Part shown: one piece after another, positions 1-7,894 of the stretch
Layout: every line of letters begins with the position of its first letter
Position numbering within the stretch: position 1 is the stretch's first letter
Assembly: GCA_964422295.1 (NCBI GenBank)
Contig: CAYRAM010000004.1
Location: 1-64,000, forward strand
Direction of reading: 5' to 3'
DNA: 64,000 nucleotides
Origin: UBA12191 sp964422295
GTDB lineage: Bacteria; Planctomycetota; UBA8108; UBA1146
The notes under the pieces: generated by a model
Told to the model about the DNA's origin: nothing
The model's input: the letters and a program-made list of their open reading frames with translations, nothing else
Database searches by the model: none
Made by a program: the position numbers and the translations under genes

Positions 1-532
1 AACTGGGAATCGAACAGAAGGTGCACGGATTGTCACAGCCTTCGGAGATTTTCAGGTATGCACTGTGGGAGGGAGTCAGACGCAGGCGAGAATCTTCTGA
101 ATACGCCGGGTGGGAGATATCTCCCAGATGAACCCGATCCGCATCGCGCGCTGCGCGCACTTCGGTCATCAGGTTATTGAGGATCTCCGGCATCTTCGGA
201 TACTCGGACATGCCGACGATAGCATCGATCTCGGGAATCTCCTTGGCCAATTCCTCCGGGTAGCGTTGGCCAAGGCAGCCGGCGACCACCACGCGCTTGG
301 CAGGATCATTCTCCTTGAGCTTGACCAGATCGAGAATGGCATCGATCGATTCTTCCTTGGCGCTCTCGATAAAGCCGCAAGTGTTGACCATCAGGATATC
401 GGAGGTTTCCGGTTGTTGGGAAACCACGAAGCCCTGCGCCCCGAGGCGACCGAGAATCACTTCGGAATCGACCAGATTTTTGGGACAGCCGAGGCTGACC
501 ATATGGATCGCAACCGGTTCCACGTGTTGCAT
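1..532 (-). CDS. rimO: RimO, ribosomal protein S12 methylthiotransferase, N-terminal part
   Basis: Radical SAM enzyme that adds a methylthio group to a conserved aspartate of ribosomal protein S12. Translating the minus strand from the ATG at 532 gives an open frame that leaves the window at base 1, so only about 177 residues are present. Visible are the N-terminal UPF0004 motif VSLGCPKNLVDSE (about residues 12-24), which separates RimO from MiaB, then VNTCGFI and VAGCLGQR with the other two cysteines of the auxiliary cluster. Close to the edge is the radical SAM cluster motif GCDNPCTFCSIP. An AGGAAAGGG ribosome site lies just before the start. It is divergent from the next gene. The TRAM domain would lie outside the window. 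Confidence 0.95.
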   Translation of the reverse strand, partial: MQHVEPVAIHMVSLGCPKNLVDSEVILGRLGAQGFVVSQQPETSDILMVNTCGFIESAKEESIDAILDLVKLKENDPAKRVVVAGCLGQRYPEELAKEIPEIDAIVGMSEYPKMPEILNNLMTEVRAARDADRVHLGDISHPAYSEDSRLRLTPSHSAYLKISEGCDNPCTFCSIPS

Positions 533-690
533 TCCCTTTCCTCAAGAGCCAACCCCCCCCGCTGTCGAATTCGGGGAGCATTCTCCAAGTGAGCATTCTA
601 GCACCTGCCGTCAAAAGGACCATGCCGCCGGGGCTTTCCCCGGGAAGATTCGCACCTGAGAATGACCGTTTCACCTCTGGAAAGGCTCCC

Positions 691-1701
691 ATGGCTGTGC
701 AGGGAAATCTGCGAGAATTGACGGAAATGGCTCTCGCCAGTATCCAAAGACGATACCCCTTCTTTCACGGGCAGGTTTATACCAGCAACGCCGACGTGCA
801 CATCCCGGGCGAGTTGACTCCGGTGTTCAGCGGCGCCTTCGACTGGCACTCTGCGGTGCATGGGCACTGGACTCTGGTGCGTGCTCTGCATGTCGATCCG
901 GATCGAACCCAATTGGATGCTGATCACGCCGCAGAGATCGAAAAATATCTCGATGAATCCCTCAATGCTAAAGATCTCTCACGTGAAGTGGCTTACGTCG
1001 AAGCGCATCCCCGATTCGAGGTCCCATACGGAAGAGCATGGTTGCTGACGCTGTGTGCAGAGTTGCGAAAGATGCGACATCCGTTGCTGGCTCGTTTGGA
1101 AGACTTGGAGAGTGAAGCGCTGGGAGCGATCATCCGCTGGTGCAAGAAACTGCAGCGGCCGGTGCGTTCAGGGCAGCATGATCAATCGATGTATTCACTG
1201 GGCCATTTCTTCGATTGGGCGGCCGTCGCCGGCGACACTACGAGCACCGATCGCATCCGCGAAATCGCCCTGCGTCATCATGGAGAGGACCGGCAACTGC
1301 CCTGGCACCTCGAGCCATCCAATCACGACTTCCTGTCGCCCACTTTGGAAACAGCAGATCTGCTGCGACGGATCCTGTCCCCCTCAGATCTGAAATCATG
1401 GCTGCAGCAGGCGGCTCCCGCTCTCCTCGATGGGACCTGGCCGACCGAACCGGTGACCTGCCCCGATCCCAGCGATGGAAAACTCGCCCACCTCGATGGA
1501 CTTAATCTATCGCGAGCCCGTGCACTTCATACCCTTGCTTTACATTTCAAAAGCGAAGACTCAACCCTCTGTCAAACCCTTGAACAACATGCCCATACTC
1601 ATCAGGAGGCGGGCCTTCAGGGAATTCATCCAGAGCATTACGCCGGCAGTCACTGGTTGGCATCTTTTGCAATGGAAGTGATCCATTTGCGGATGAACTG
1701 A
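691..1701 (+). CDS. DUF2891 family protein
   Basis: About 336 residues, no signal peptide and no membrane segment. The N-terminal third has the DUF2891 pattern: IQRRYPFFHGQVYTS, then AFDWHSAVHGHW and an aspartate/glutamate/histidine-rich helical remainder (SLGHFFDWAAVAGD, HYAGSHWLASFA). The family is predicted all-helical and resembles lyase or glycosidase-type alpha/alpha barrels, but no activity is established to my knowledge. The frame is open upstream to 589, but the ATG at 691 has a GGAAAGG ribosome site a few bases before it and begins where family similarity begins. It stands alone, divergent from rimO. The conserved W-H and H-W pairs suggest an enzyme; the substrate is unknown. Confidence 0.8.
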   Translation: MAVQGNLRELTEMALASIQRRYPFFHGQVYTSNADVHIPGELTPVFSGAFDWHSAVHGHWTLVRALHVDPDRTQLDADHAAEIEKYLDESLNAKDLSREVAYVEAHPRFEVPYGRAWLLTLCAELRKMRHPLLARLEDLESEALGAIIRWCKKLQRPVRSGQHDQSMYSLGHFFDWAAVAGDTTSTDRIREIALRHHGEDRQLPWHLEPSNHDFLSPTLETADLLRRILSPSDLKSWLQQAAPALLDGTWPTEPVTCPDPSDGKLAHLDGLNLSRARALHTLALHFKSEDSTLCQTLEQHAHTHQEAGLQGIHPEHYAGSHWLASFAMEVIHLRMN

Positions 1702-1806
1702 TTCAAAACACTGGTTCGATTTTATGCACACAAAGTCGGTACTGGATCCATGAGGAAAATTTAGTAGAATGAATTTTATGCACGCCCATGGTGAAAGAGG
1801 TACTGA

Positions 1807-2631
1807 ATGCGTTTCATGAATGTTCGTGCTATTCCATTTTTGTTGGTCTTGGCAGCCTGCTTCTTGAGTGCCCCGATGGTTTCCGCACAGAACACACCCA
1901 ACCCGATTCCGATTCCACCAGGAGGTGGAGGGACTGGTATGGAACTCGGCATGACGATCGATGATATCACCGTCGAGCCGGGGGAACTCTTCGAAATCAT
2001 CGTTGAGCTCGACAATCCCAACCCGATCATCGACTTTCAATTGTATGTGGATTCCACCTCACCGATGGACTGCCAGTTTCTGGTAACCAATCTCGGTGCG
2101 GGCATCGATGCCTATTCGGCAATCTATGGAACTCTTCCCCCAGGGCAGTGCGACGTCGTTACCACGCCTCTTTCCATATGGGCTCTCATGTTCTTTGCTC
2201 CTGCGCCCTATCAGAGCTCAATTTGCGGGAATGAGATTTATCGAATCACCTGCGCTGCTGGAATGACCCCGGGTGAAGTGCTTCTTCCGTGGTTCAGCAC
2301 CGGCTCTATGGGAGGCTCTTCCGGAAATGTCGTGGTAACCATTGCCGACCCGACACCGTCGGTCACCAAAGTGATGCGTGGAGATGTCAATTTGGATAGT
2401 GCCTGCAACCTGACCGATGCTGTTAATTTGCTCGACTACCTCTACGTCGGCAACTTTGAAATCAATTGCCCCGATTCCTGTGACCTCGACGACTCCGGCT
2501 CCATCAATCTGGCGGATGCGGTCAATCTTCTCAGCGGGCTTTTCGGTGGCGGTTTCACTCTCGAAGACACCTGCAAGGCGGACAGCACCCCTGATCCTTT
2601 GGCAGAGTGCAATGGATCTCCCTGTCCTTGA
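1807..2631 (+). CDS. Secreted protein with cohesin-like and dockerin-like domains
   Basis: 274 residues. Signal peptide at 1-27 (FLLVLAACFLSAPMVSAQ), then a proline/glycine linker. Residues about 40-190 form a beta-rich domain beginning MTIDDITVEPGELFEIIV with a later IIDFQLYVD segment. This resembles the opening strands of cohesin-type or related Ig-like domains (V-x-PG-E-x-F-x-V and FQ-x-x-V); the assignment is by pattern only. Residues about 197-250 are a dockerin-like pair: RGDVNLDSACNLTDAVNLLDYL and a second half DLDDSGSINLADAVNLLSGL, with two F-hand calcium loops. The C-terminus CKADSTPDP...CNGSPCP recalls the endings of the giant proteins at 32-64 kb. An AGAGG site precedes the ATG. 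Probably an exported surface or matrix protein. Confidence 0.75.
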   Translation: MRFMNVRAIPFLLVLAACFLSAPMVSAQNTPNPIPIPPGGGGTGMELGMTIDDITVEPGELFEIIVELDNPNPIIDFQLYVDSTSPMDCQFLVTNLGAGIDAYSAIYGTLPPGQCDVVTTPLSIWALMFFAPAPYQSSICGNEIYRITCAAGMTPGEVLLPWFSTGSMGGSSGNVVVTIADPTPSVTKVMRGDVNLDSACNLTDAVNLLDYLYVGNFEINCPDSCDLDDSGSINLADAVNLLSGLFGGGFTLEDTCKADSTPDPLAECNGSPCP

Positions 2632-2653
2632 TGAGACTTCTGTTTCGTCGATG

Positions 2654-2691
2654 AAAAATGAACCCCTCCAGGGTACACCCGGGAGGGGTTC
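2654..2691. terminator. Hairpin terminator between convergent genes
   Basis: GAACCCCTCC pairs with GGAGGGGTTC (2660-2669 with 2682-2691), with a further inner GGGT/ACCC stem. Read on the minus strand the stem is followed by five U, so it fits best as the terminator of the lipoprotein genes that converge on it. It may also stop the plus-strand gene ending at 2631, although no U run follows on that side. Confidence 0.7.
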
Positions 2692-2722
2692 ATGATTGAG
2701 ATTCAAAGGACACTCATCAGAG

Positions 2723-3112
2723 TCAATCCCAATCCAACAACATTTCAAACATCGTGATAAACCATAACGGGTCATCGAGACCAACGGTGAAAACTGGTTC
2801 ATCAACAACCCCATCAACCTGAATCCCGATTGAAAATCCGCTGTCCATCAAATATTGTGCGCCCAAAACATATCCACCATTAGGAGGTTCAAAGCCCCCC
2901 AAGCTGGATGTGTTTCCTGACAGCGCAAAACCGATGTGCATGCCCACCTGTTGGATGACCTGAGTGGAACCGGCGCAGCCTGTGATCAGTACCGATGCAC
3001 CCATGAGAACAATAAATAGAACCTTGACCTGAATAGTCCATGGAACCCCAATTCTGTAGTCTGAGAAGAACGCATGAAGCCTCTCTTCAATAAAAAAGAT
3101 AAGGCTTTTCAT
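2723..3112 (-). CDS. Small lipoprotein, internally deleted paralogue of its neighbour
   Basis: 129 residues if started at the ATG at 3112; the longer open frame to 3217 overlaps the upstream gene in another frame. A hydrophobic stretch ends in the lipobox LITGC at about residue 40, giving an unusually long n-region, so a start inside the stretch is possible. After the cysteine it reads AGSTQVIQQVG, then GGYVLGAQYL and DGVVDEPVFTVGLDDPLWFI, which match the protein at 3153-3671 almost position by position. About 45 residues in the middle of that protein are missing here. Family unknown; the glycine and aromatic alternation suggests an outer-membrane-associated beta protein. Probably co-transcribed with 3153-3671. 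Confidence 0.6.
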   Translation of the reverse strand: MKSLIFFIEERLHAFFSDYRIGVPWTIQVKVLFIVLMGASVLITGCAGSTQVIQQVGMHIGFALSGNTSSLGGFEPPNGGYVLGAQYLMDSGFSIGIQVDGVVDEPVFTVGLDDPLWFITMFEMLLDWD

Positions 3113-3152
3113 TTCTTTGCAAAGAATCTCCAAACACTGATCTACCAGTTTC

Positions 3153-3671
3153 TCAGTGCGGGCTGGGCCAGGCCTCGTCGTCGTCGTCGTCATCAAAGAT
3201 CCCGTCGACCAAGCCATCGAAGATGGTTATGAACCACAAGGGGTCATCGATCCCCAGGGTGACCAAGGGTTCATCTTTGACTCCATCATATTGGAGACCG
3301 AATGAAAACTTGTTGTCTGTGAGATACTGCACACCCAAGACATATCCCCCATCCGGAACAAGGGGATTGGAACCTCCTCCGAATCCCACACCCAGGTGAG
3401 CTCCGACTTTGTCATTCAACTTTCGCGTCACCCCCAGGTGCATGCCTCCCGCGCCATCTCTTTCACCGGTGATCGGGTCGTCAAAACGATAGGATCGCAA
3501 ATCGACGATCATGCCATATCCCTCCTTGGGATATCCGGCCCAACCCAGTGACAGGGTATTTTCACCCAGTCCGACGTTTTGAATCACGCGGGTAGAATTG
3601 GCACAGCCGGAAAGTGACGAGGCTGCAATTGCGCCAGTACACAACATGATCCCGAACCGCTGAAGTAGCAT
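3153..3671 (-). CDS. Small beta-rich lipoprotein of unknown family
   Basis: 172 residues. Start ATG at 3671 chosen because AGAGGAG lies five bases before it; the frame is open to a TTG at 3692 with no ribosome site. Lipobox SLSGC at about residue 23 predicts lipidation and export. The mature part has strand-like glycine-rich segments (AHLGVGFGGGSN, GGYVLGVQYL, FSFGLQYDGV) of the kind seen in small outer-membrane beta-barrel or barrel-like proteins, and a C-terminal TLGIDDPLWFITIF motif. It ends in a run of six aspartates, FDDDDDDEAWPSPH. It is related to the genes at 2723-3112 and 4203-4673. No function is recognised. Confidence 0.65.
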   Translation of the reverse strand: MLLQRFGIMLCTGAIAASSLSGCANSTRVIQNVGLGENTLSLGWAGYPKEGYGMIVDLRSYRFDDPITGERDGAGGMHLGVTRKLNDKVGAHLGVGFGGGSNPLVPDGGYVLGVQYLTDNKFSFGLQYDGVKDEPLVTLGIDDPLWFITIFDGLVDGIFDDDDDDEAWPSPH

Positions 3672-3866
3672 GCATCTCCTCTTTCCTGCCAAATGCCCCC
3701 ATATTTGCCTGCCTTCATAAAACAGTGTTTAATGGTTCTACCAGCCAACGTAATCCCCCCCCTACAAATATGAAAGAAGTGTATGCAGAAGAACAGCCGT
3801 ATTATTTTAAAAATGCATCGTAGTGGCTGTCGACCACCTCTATTCACGTGATTAATAGGACGAACC

Positions 3867-4181
3867 ATGAACCTGCAACCATTGATTACCGTTGCTTCTT
3901 TCAATTATAATCTCAACATAACTGCTGTCATTGGTGGTGGGATCGCCCTTTTGCTATTGATCTTCTTCCTTAAACATCTTCACTGGGGAATTGCTCTCGC
4001 TGTCGGTGTAGTGGCTGGTGGGTTGATCGGAGTACTCGTCGCCCGATCTGGCGATGGCGATCTGCTGGAACTTGTTCAGGTATCATTTGGAATCATCGGA
4101 GCTGGTACCGCCGGATTTTTGTCTCTGGCTGCATCATTGGTCTCAAGAAGATCCAAGGGGAACAACGACGAACACTTATAG
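3867..4181 (+). CDS. Small three-helix membrane protein
   Basis: 104 residues, mostly hydrophobic: about three membrane helices (residues 20-36, 40-60 and 72-93, the last with a GIIGAGTAGFLSLAASL stretch), then a basic tail SRRSKGNNDEHL that should lie in the cytoplasm. The ATG follows a weak AGGA site. It is followed after 21 bases by the lipoprotein gene at 4203, so the two are probably one transcript. No family recognised. Confidence 0.55.
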   Translation: MNLQPLITVASFNYNLNITAVIGGGIALLLLIFFLKHLHWGIALAVGVVAGGLIGVLVARSGDGDLLELVQVSFGIIGAGTAGFLSLAASLVSRRSKGNNDEHL

Positions 4182-4202
4182 CGAATTGTAAGCGGGTTCA
4201 AA

Positions 4203-4673
4203 ATGCCGAAATACAGTTGCATGATCGTGCTGTTCATCTACTTGCTTTCGGGTTGCAGTTCCACCCCCCGTACTCTCTATACGGAGGGCTACGCTGGAGA
4301 ATTCTCAAAGGGAATCAACTGGGTAAACTACAATGACAATGACTGGGGATGGACTGCCGGCTTTGGCAGCAGGGAAACTGAAGAGCCTTCCAGCTTCTCC
4401 GGTGAGGAAGTGAGACTTGGAGCCCAATTTGGAGCCACACGCAGTTTCGGTGAAAACTTTGGTGCCACACTGGGTGTGGGTAGTTATGGCAAGCTGGACC
4501 TTTTTGGATCTGATGCAGATTCCAACTCCGGCCCATTTCTCATCGCCGGAGTCCATTACCGATTTGGAGATCAATACCTCTTGGGGCTGCAACACTTCGC
4601 CTCCGAGAATGAAACGGTGTTGTCGATCGGATTTGATGACCCTTTCATTTGGATCGTAAATCTCTTCAACTAA
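4203..4673 (+). CDS. Small lipoprotein, third member of the local family
   Basis: 156 residues. A short signal peptide ends in the lipobox LLSGC at about residue 18. The mature part is beta-rich (GAQFGATRSFGENFGATLGVG, then AGVHYRFGDQYLLGLQHF). It ends in LSIGFDDPFIWIVNLF, the same C-terminal motif as the minus-strand lipoproteins at 2723 and 3153 (x-L-x-I-G-x-DDP-x-x-W/F-I). The three are therefore paralogues in two orientations. It follows the small membrane protein and precedes the exostosin-like gene. Function unknown. Confidence 0.65.
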   Translation: MPKYSCMIVLFIYLLSGCSSTPRTLYTEGYAGEFSKGINWVNYNDNDWGWTAGFGSRETEEPSSFSGEEVRLGAQFGATRSFGENFGATLGVGSYGKLDLFGSDADSNSGPFLIAGVHYRFGDQYLLGLQHFASENETVLSIGFDDPFIWIVNLFN

Positions 4674-4715
4674 CGCCGTATAAGCTGCAGGAATCATCAG
4701 GATACAGGAGAGCAA

Positions 4716-5303
4716 ATGTTCGATCGGTTTCTTTCCTTGTTCAGGAGCAACCGGAGATACAAACATCTGCAGGAGTATTTCTTCGTGACCGCACTGGAAG
4801 AGATGCGCCTGCCCACTGAAAATCTCGAAATCGATCATTACAACGGTCGTTGCTGGTCACCGGAAACTGATTGGATCCCGGTGGTTTTCCCAGAAAAGAT
4901 CGTTGGGTTTGTTGGGCAATTGGCGAAAGAAAAAACCCAGGACTACTTCTTCCGGGGGTTTGTTTCATCAAACCGGGATTGGTTGAAAAAATATTCCGGA
5001 TTTGAACCTTCCGATTACGCCAGAAATGAGAAAACCAGGTATCAGATCGACGGAAACTACTACCGAACCCTCTGTGCCACACGCTTCGGACTCGCACCCA
5101 TCGGTGACTGCCCTTGGTCGTATCGGTTCTTTGAGGCTGTGATGTGCTATTCCCTGCCAGTCATCGGCAAGGATGACCAAGATATCTTCGCTGACGAATA
5201 CACTTATCTGCGCGATGGAGAAGATCACGCCTATGATCAGGAAGCCTGTGCGCAGAACTATGAAACTTTCCTGAAGAGCCACACCCTCAGACATTTGCGC
5301 TGA
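4716..5303 (+). CDS. Short exostosin-like (GT47-type) protein
   Basis: 195 residues, cytoplasmic by sequence. The AGGAG ribosome site lies a few bases before the ATG. Near residues 125-147 it has FGLAPIGDCPWSYRFFEAVMC followed by LPVIGKD. This matches the exostosin/GT47 C-terminal signature (F-x-L-x-P-x-G-x-x-x-x-S-x-R-x-FEA-x-x-x-x-x-x-PVI), where nucleotide sugar is bound. An upstream FVGQLAKEKTQDYFFRGF segment would correspond to the core strand before it. GT47 enzymes are usually 300 residues or more, so this is a minimal or divergent member. The acceptor and sugar cannot be told. Confidence 0.5.
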   Translation: MFDRFLSLFRSNRRYKHLQEYFFVTALEEMRLPTENLEIDHYNGRCWSPETDWIPVVFPEKIVGFVGQLAKEKTQDYFFRGFVSSNRDWLKKYSGFEPSDYARNEKTRYQIDGNYYRTLCATRFGLAPIGDCPWSYRFFEAVMCYSLPVIGKDDQDIFADEYTYLRDGEDHAYDQEACAQNYETFLKSHTLRHLR

Positions 5304-5401
5304 CCGACGAACTGAATCGGTTCATCTTCAACAAGACTGTCCGCGCATAACACAAAGATGGGCATGCAACCAATAGCGTAGATGTATGTTCCAAGAACAG
5401 A

Positions 5402-7894
5402 CTACGACTGGGACGACATCTCTTCCCACTCTTCAAGGGAGATCCTGACCTCCCGGGCCTTCGAACCCTTGAAGGAGCTGACGATTCCGTACTCACTCAT
5501 CAGATCCATCAATCGCGAGGCGCGGGTGTAGCCGATGCTGAGACGGCGTTGCAGCAGGGTCGTCGATCCACGGCCGGTTTCGATGACGATGCGGACCGCT
5601 TCATCAAAGAGTTCATCGTCCGTTCCAGGGGTTCCACTCCCCCCTCCGTCCTGACGCCCTTCGAGAAAGTTGTCGATCTCTTTGGAAAACTGCGGCTTGG
5701 CCTCATTGCGCAGGTGTTTGACGATCTTGCGGATCTCTTTGTCGGAGACATAGGTGCACTGCGCTCTCTCCAATGTCGATGTATCGGGGGGAAGATAGAG
5801 CATGTCACCCATCCCCAGCAACTTGTCTCCACCGATGCGGTCAAGCACCGTTCGCGAGTCGATCTTGCTCGCCACCTTGAAGCAGATCCGCGATGGCAAG
5901 TTTGACTTGATCAAGCCGGTAACCACATCAACCGATGGCCTCTGTGTTGCAAGAATCACGTGGATCCCCACGGCGCGTGACTTTTGTGCCAGACGAATAA
6001 TGGATGCTTCAACCTCTTTGGAGCTGGTCATCATCAGATCCGCCAACTCATCGATGATGATCGTCATATAGGGCAATTGCTTGGGAGCTTCATCCGCCTC
6101 TTCATGGGTCACCTTCTCGGTCAGCCGGGCGTATCTCTCCTCGTGTTCCAAATCGTTGTAGCTCTTGAGATCCCTGACCCCGACCTTTGAGAGCAACTCG
6201 TACCTTTGCTCCATCTTGCGCACGAGCCATTCAAGAGCAGCCGGTGCCTTCTTCATGTCAGTAATCACTGGAGTCAAAAGGTGGGGAATCTCTTCAAATG
6301 CGGATAGTTCGACCATCTTTGGGTCGACCAATATCAATTTCAGTTCGTCTGGAGTGCGAGTCATCAACAGCGAAGTGATGATCGTGTTGATGCAAACAGA
6401 TTTTCCCGAACCGGTCGACCCGGCGATCAGCATATGTGGCATCTTCGTAAGATCGGCAACGATGGGAACACCGGCCGCATCTTTGCCAAGGAGCAAGGGT
6501 AGCCCGAAATCTGATTCGGCGAAGGCACGCGATTGCAACAACTCTTTGAGAACCACAGACTCCCGCTGCTTGTTGGGAACTTCGATTCCCACCGTCGGCT
6601 TTCCGGGGATAGGAGCAACCACTCGAACGCTTTTCGCGGACAAGGCCATCGCCAAGTCATCGGAGAGCCCCACGATCTTGTTGACCTTGACTCCCGGCTC
6701 CAGGGTTAATTCGTACTGGGTAATCACCGGCCCACGCTGAACATTGCCAACCTTTGACTCGATCTTGAAGGATCGCAAAGTCTCTTCGATCTGGGTGGCG
6801 ACCTGGTTCAGTTCTTCCCGGCCCTCCTCGTGATTGACCTCTTTGGGGCCATGGAGGAAGTTCAATGGCGGAGGAGAATACGCTCCGTCGAAGGTCAGCT
6901 GCTCCTCGTAAGCGCTGACCATTGGCTCGCTCTGTTCGGGACCAAGGCGAATCGTCCGTGTGATGGGGATCTCTTCTTCCTCTTCTTCGTCCTCATCCTC
7001 TTCGTATTCTTCCTCGTCGTACTCCTCTTCCTCTTCCTCCTCTTCCTCATACTCCGCGTGAGGATCTTCCTCGTACTCCTCTTCTTCCTCTTCTTCTTCC
7101 TCTTCCTCATATTCGTCATCTTCGTCGTAGATGGCGCTCTCTTCCTCTTCGTACTCCTCTTCATCTTCATCATCAGAATCACCGAGGAGAAGATCCCGCT
7201 CCTCTGCGGTCACTTCCGAGTTGCCGCGGGACGGGGAGAGTTTTGAGAGGGTCGTGCGCGTTACCTCACTCGCACTGCCCAATCCACCGGCCACCTTGCG
7301 AGCGATGTCGGGAGTCTTTCCACCGATGCGCCCGACGAATCCAGCACCCACAGACAGAACCGTGCGTAGGAAATGGGCCACCGGTATTCCGGTCATGAAC
7401 ATCAGGCCGAGACTGAGGGAGAGAAAGGCAAAGATGGTGGTACCGGTTACCCCGAAGGCATCAAATGCCCAACGGCCGATGAATGCACCCAGGACTCCTC
7501 CGCGATAATCAAAACCTGGCAGCAGGGAGACCTCGGTGAAGCGATATTCCAGGGAACAGATGGCGATGAACATGATCGCCATCCCCGCAACCCGCGGCCA
7601 AACGTTGTCGATAGAGAAATTGAAGAGCCGAAATCCAGCCCAGACTCCTATGGCCAATGCAGCGAGAAATCCCGATACGAAGCCAAAGATGGTGAAGTGG
7701 GTGCTCGCCAAAAATTCGCCGATAAATCCACAAGCGTTCTCTGTGCTCTGACCGGTGGCGACCAAGTACTGACTGTATAGGGCGATCATGAAGAAGGCGG
7801 TGAAGCCCACCACCACCATGGCGAAAGCTTCCTGTGAGAGATTCCCCCCAATTGGGACCTGGCTACGACTGCGCTTGTTGCGACTCCGACTCAT
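5402..7894 (-). CDS. ftsK: FtsK/SpoIIIE-type DNA translocase
   Basis: Pumps chromosomal DNA through the division septum. About 830 residues. Four membrane helices lie in the first 170 residues, followed by a long acidic low-complexity linker (about residues 225-315). The motor begins near residue 350 with the alpha subdomain and holds Walker A GSTGSGKSVCINT, Walker B LKLILVDPKMVEL, and IDELADLMM. The C-terminal 65 residues form the gamma winged helix that reads KOPS-like sites (STTLLQRRLSIGYTRASRLMD). The frame is open to a GTG at 7912; ATGs at 7897 and 7894 directly follow GGGGA and are more likely starts. The start overlaps the end of coaB by about 30 bases. Last gene of the housekeeping run. 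Confidence 0.95.
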   Translation of the reverse strand: MSRSRNKRSRSQVPIGGNLSQEAFAMVVVGFTAFFMIALYSQYLVATGQSTENACGFIGEFLASTHFTIFGFVSGFLAALAIGVWAGFRLFNFSIDNVWPRVAGMAIMFIAICSLEYRFTEVSLLPGFDYRGGVLGAFIGRWAFDAFGVTGTTIFAFLSLSLGLMFMTGIPVAHFLRTVLSVGAGFVGRIGGKTPDIARKVAGGLGSASEVTRTTLSKLSPSRGNSEVTAEERDLLLGDSDDEDEEEYEEEESAIYDEDDEYEEEEEEEEEEEYEEDPHAEYEEEEEEEEEYDEEEYEEDEDEEEEEEIPITRTIRLGPEQSEPMVSAYEEQLTFDGAYSPPPLNFLHGPKEVNHEEGREELNQVATQIEETLRSFKIESKVGNVQRGPVITQYELTLEPGVKVNKIVGLSDDLAMALSAKSVRVVAPIPGKPTVGIEVPNKQRESVVLKELLQSRAFAESDFGLPLLLGKDAAGVPIVADLTKMPHMLIAGSTGSGKSVCINTIITSLLMTRTPDELKLILVDPKMVELSAFEEIPHLLTPVITDMKKAPAALEWLVRKMEQRYELLSKVGVRDLKSYNDLEHEERYARLTEKVTHEEADEAPKQLPYMTIIIDELADLMMTSSKEVEASIIRLAQKSRAVGIHVILATQRPSVDVVTGLIKSNLPSRICFKVASKIDSRTVLDRIGGDKLLGMGDMLYLPPDTSTLERAQCTYVSDKEIRKIVKHLRNEAKPQFSKEIDNFLEGRQDGGGSGTPGTDDELFDEAVRIVIETGRGSTTLLQRRLSIGYTRASRLMDLMSEYGIVSSFKGSKAREVRISLEEWEEMSSQS
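6975..7165 (-). repeat. Simple-sequence GAG/GAA/TAC tract coding for the acidic FtsK linker
   Basis: On the plus strand this is an almost pure CT-rich run (tcttcctc and variants). On the coding strand it encodes mainly glutamate with aspartate and tyrosine. Tract length probably varies between strains through slippage, which would change linker length without shifting frame only when whole codons are gained or lost. Confidence 0.75.

Noticed and set aside
1..532. MiaB instead of RimO
   Set aside because: The VSLGCPKNLVDSE motif is the RimO form; MiaB has a different N-terminal sequence around its first cysteine.
110..692. Plus- and minus-strand open frames at the left edge
   Set aside because: They overlap the true minus-strand rimO frame, which contains the UPF0004 and radical SAM motifs.
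1765..1770. TAGAAT as -10 box for the gene at 1807
   Set aside because: No acceptable -35 element at usual spacing, so the support is too weak to list.
6830..7246. Plus-strand frame rich in F, L and V that looks like a membrane protein
   Set aside because: It is the reverse complement of the poly-acidic FtsK linker.
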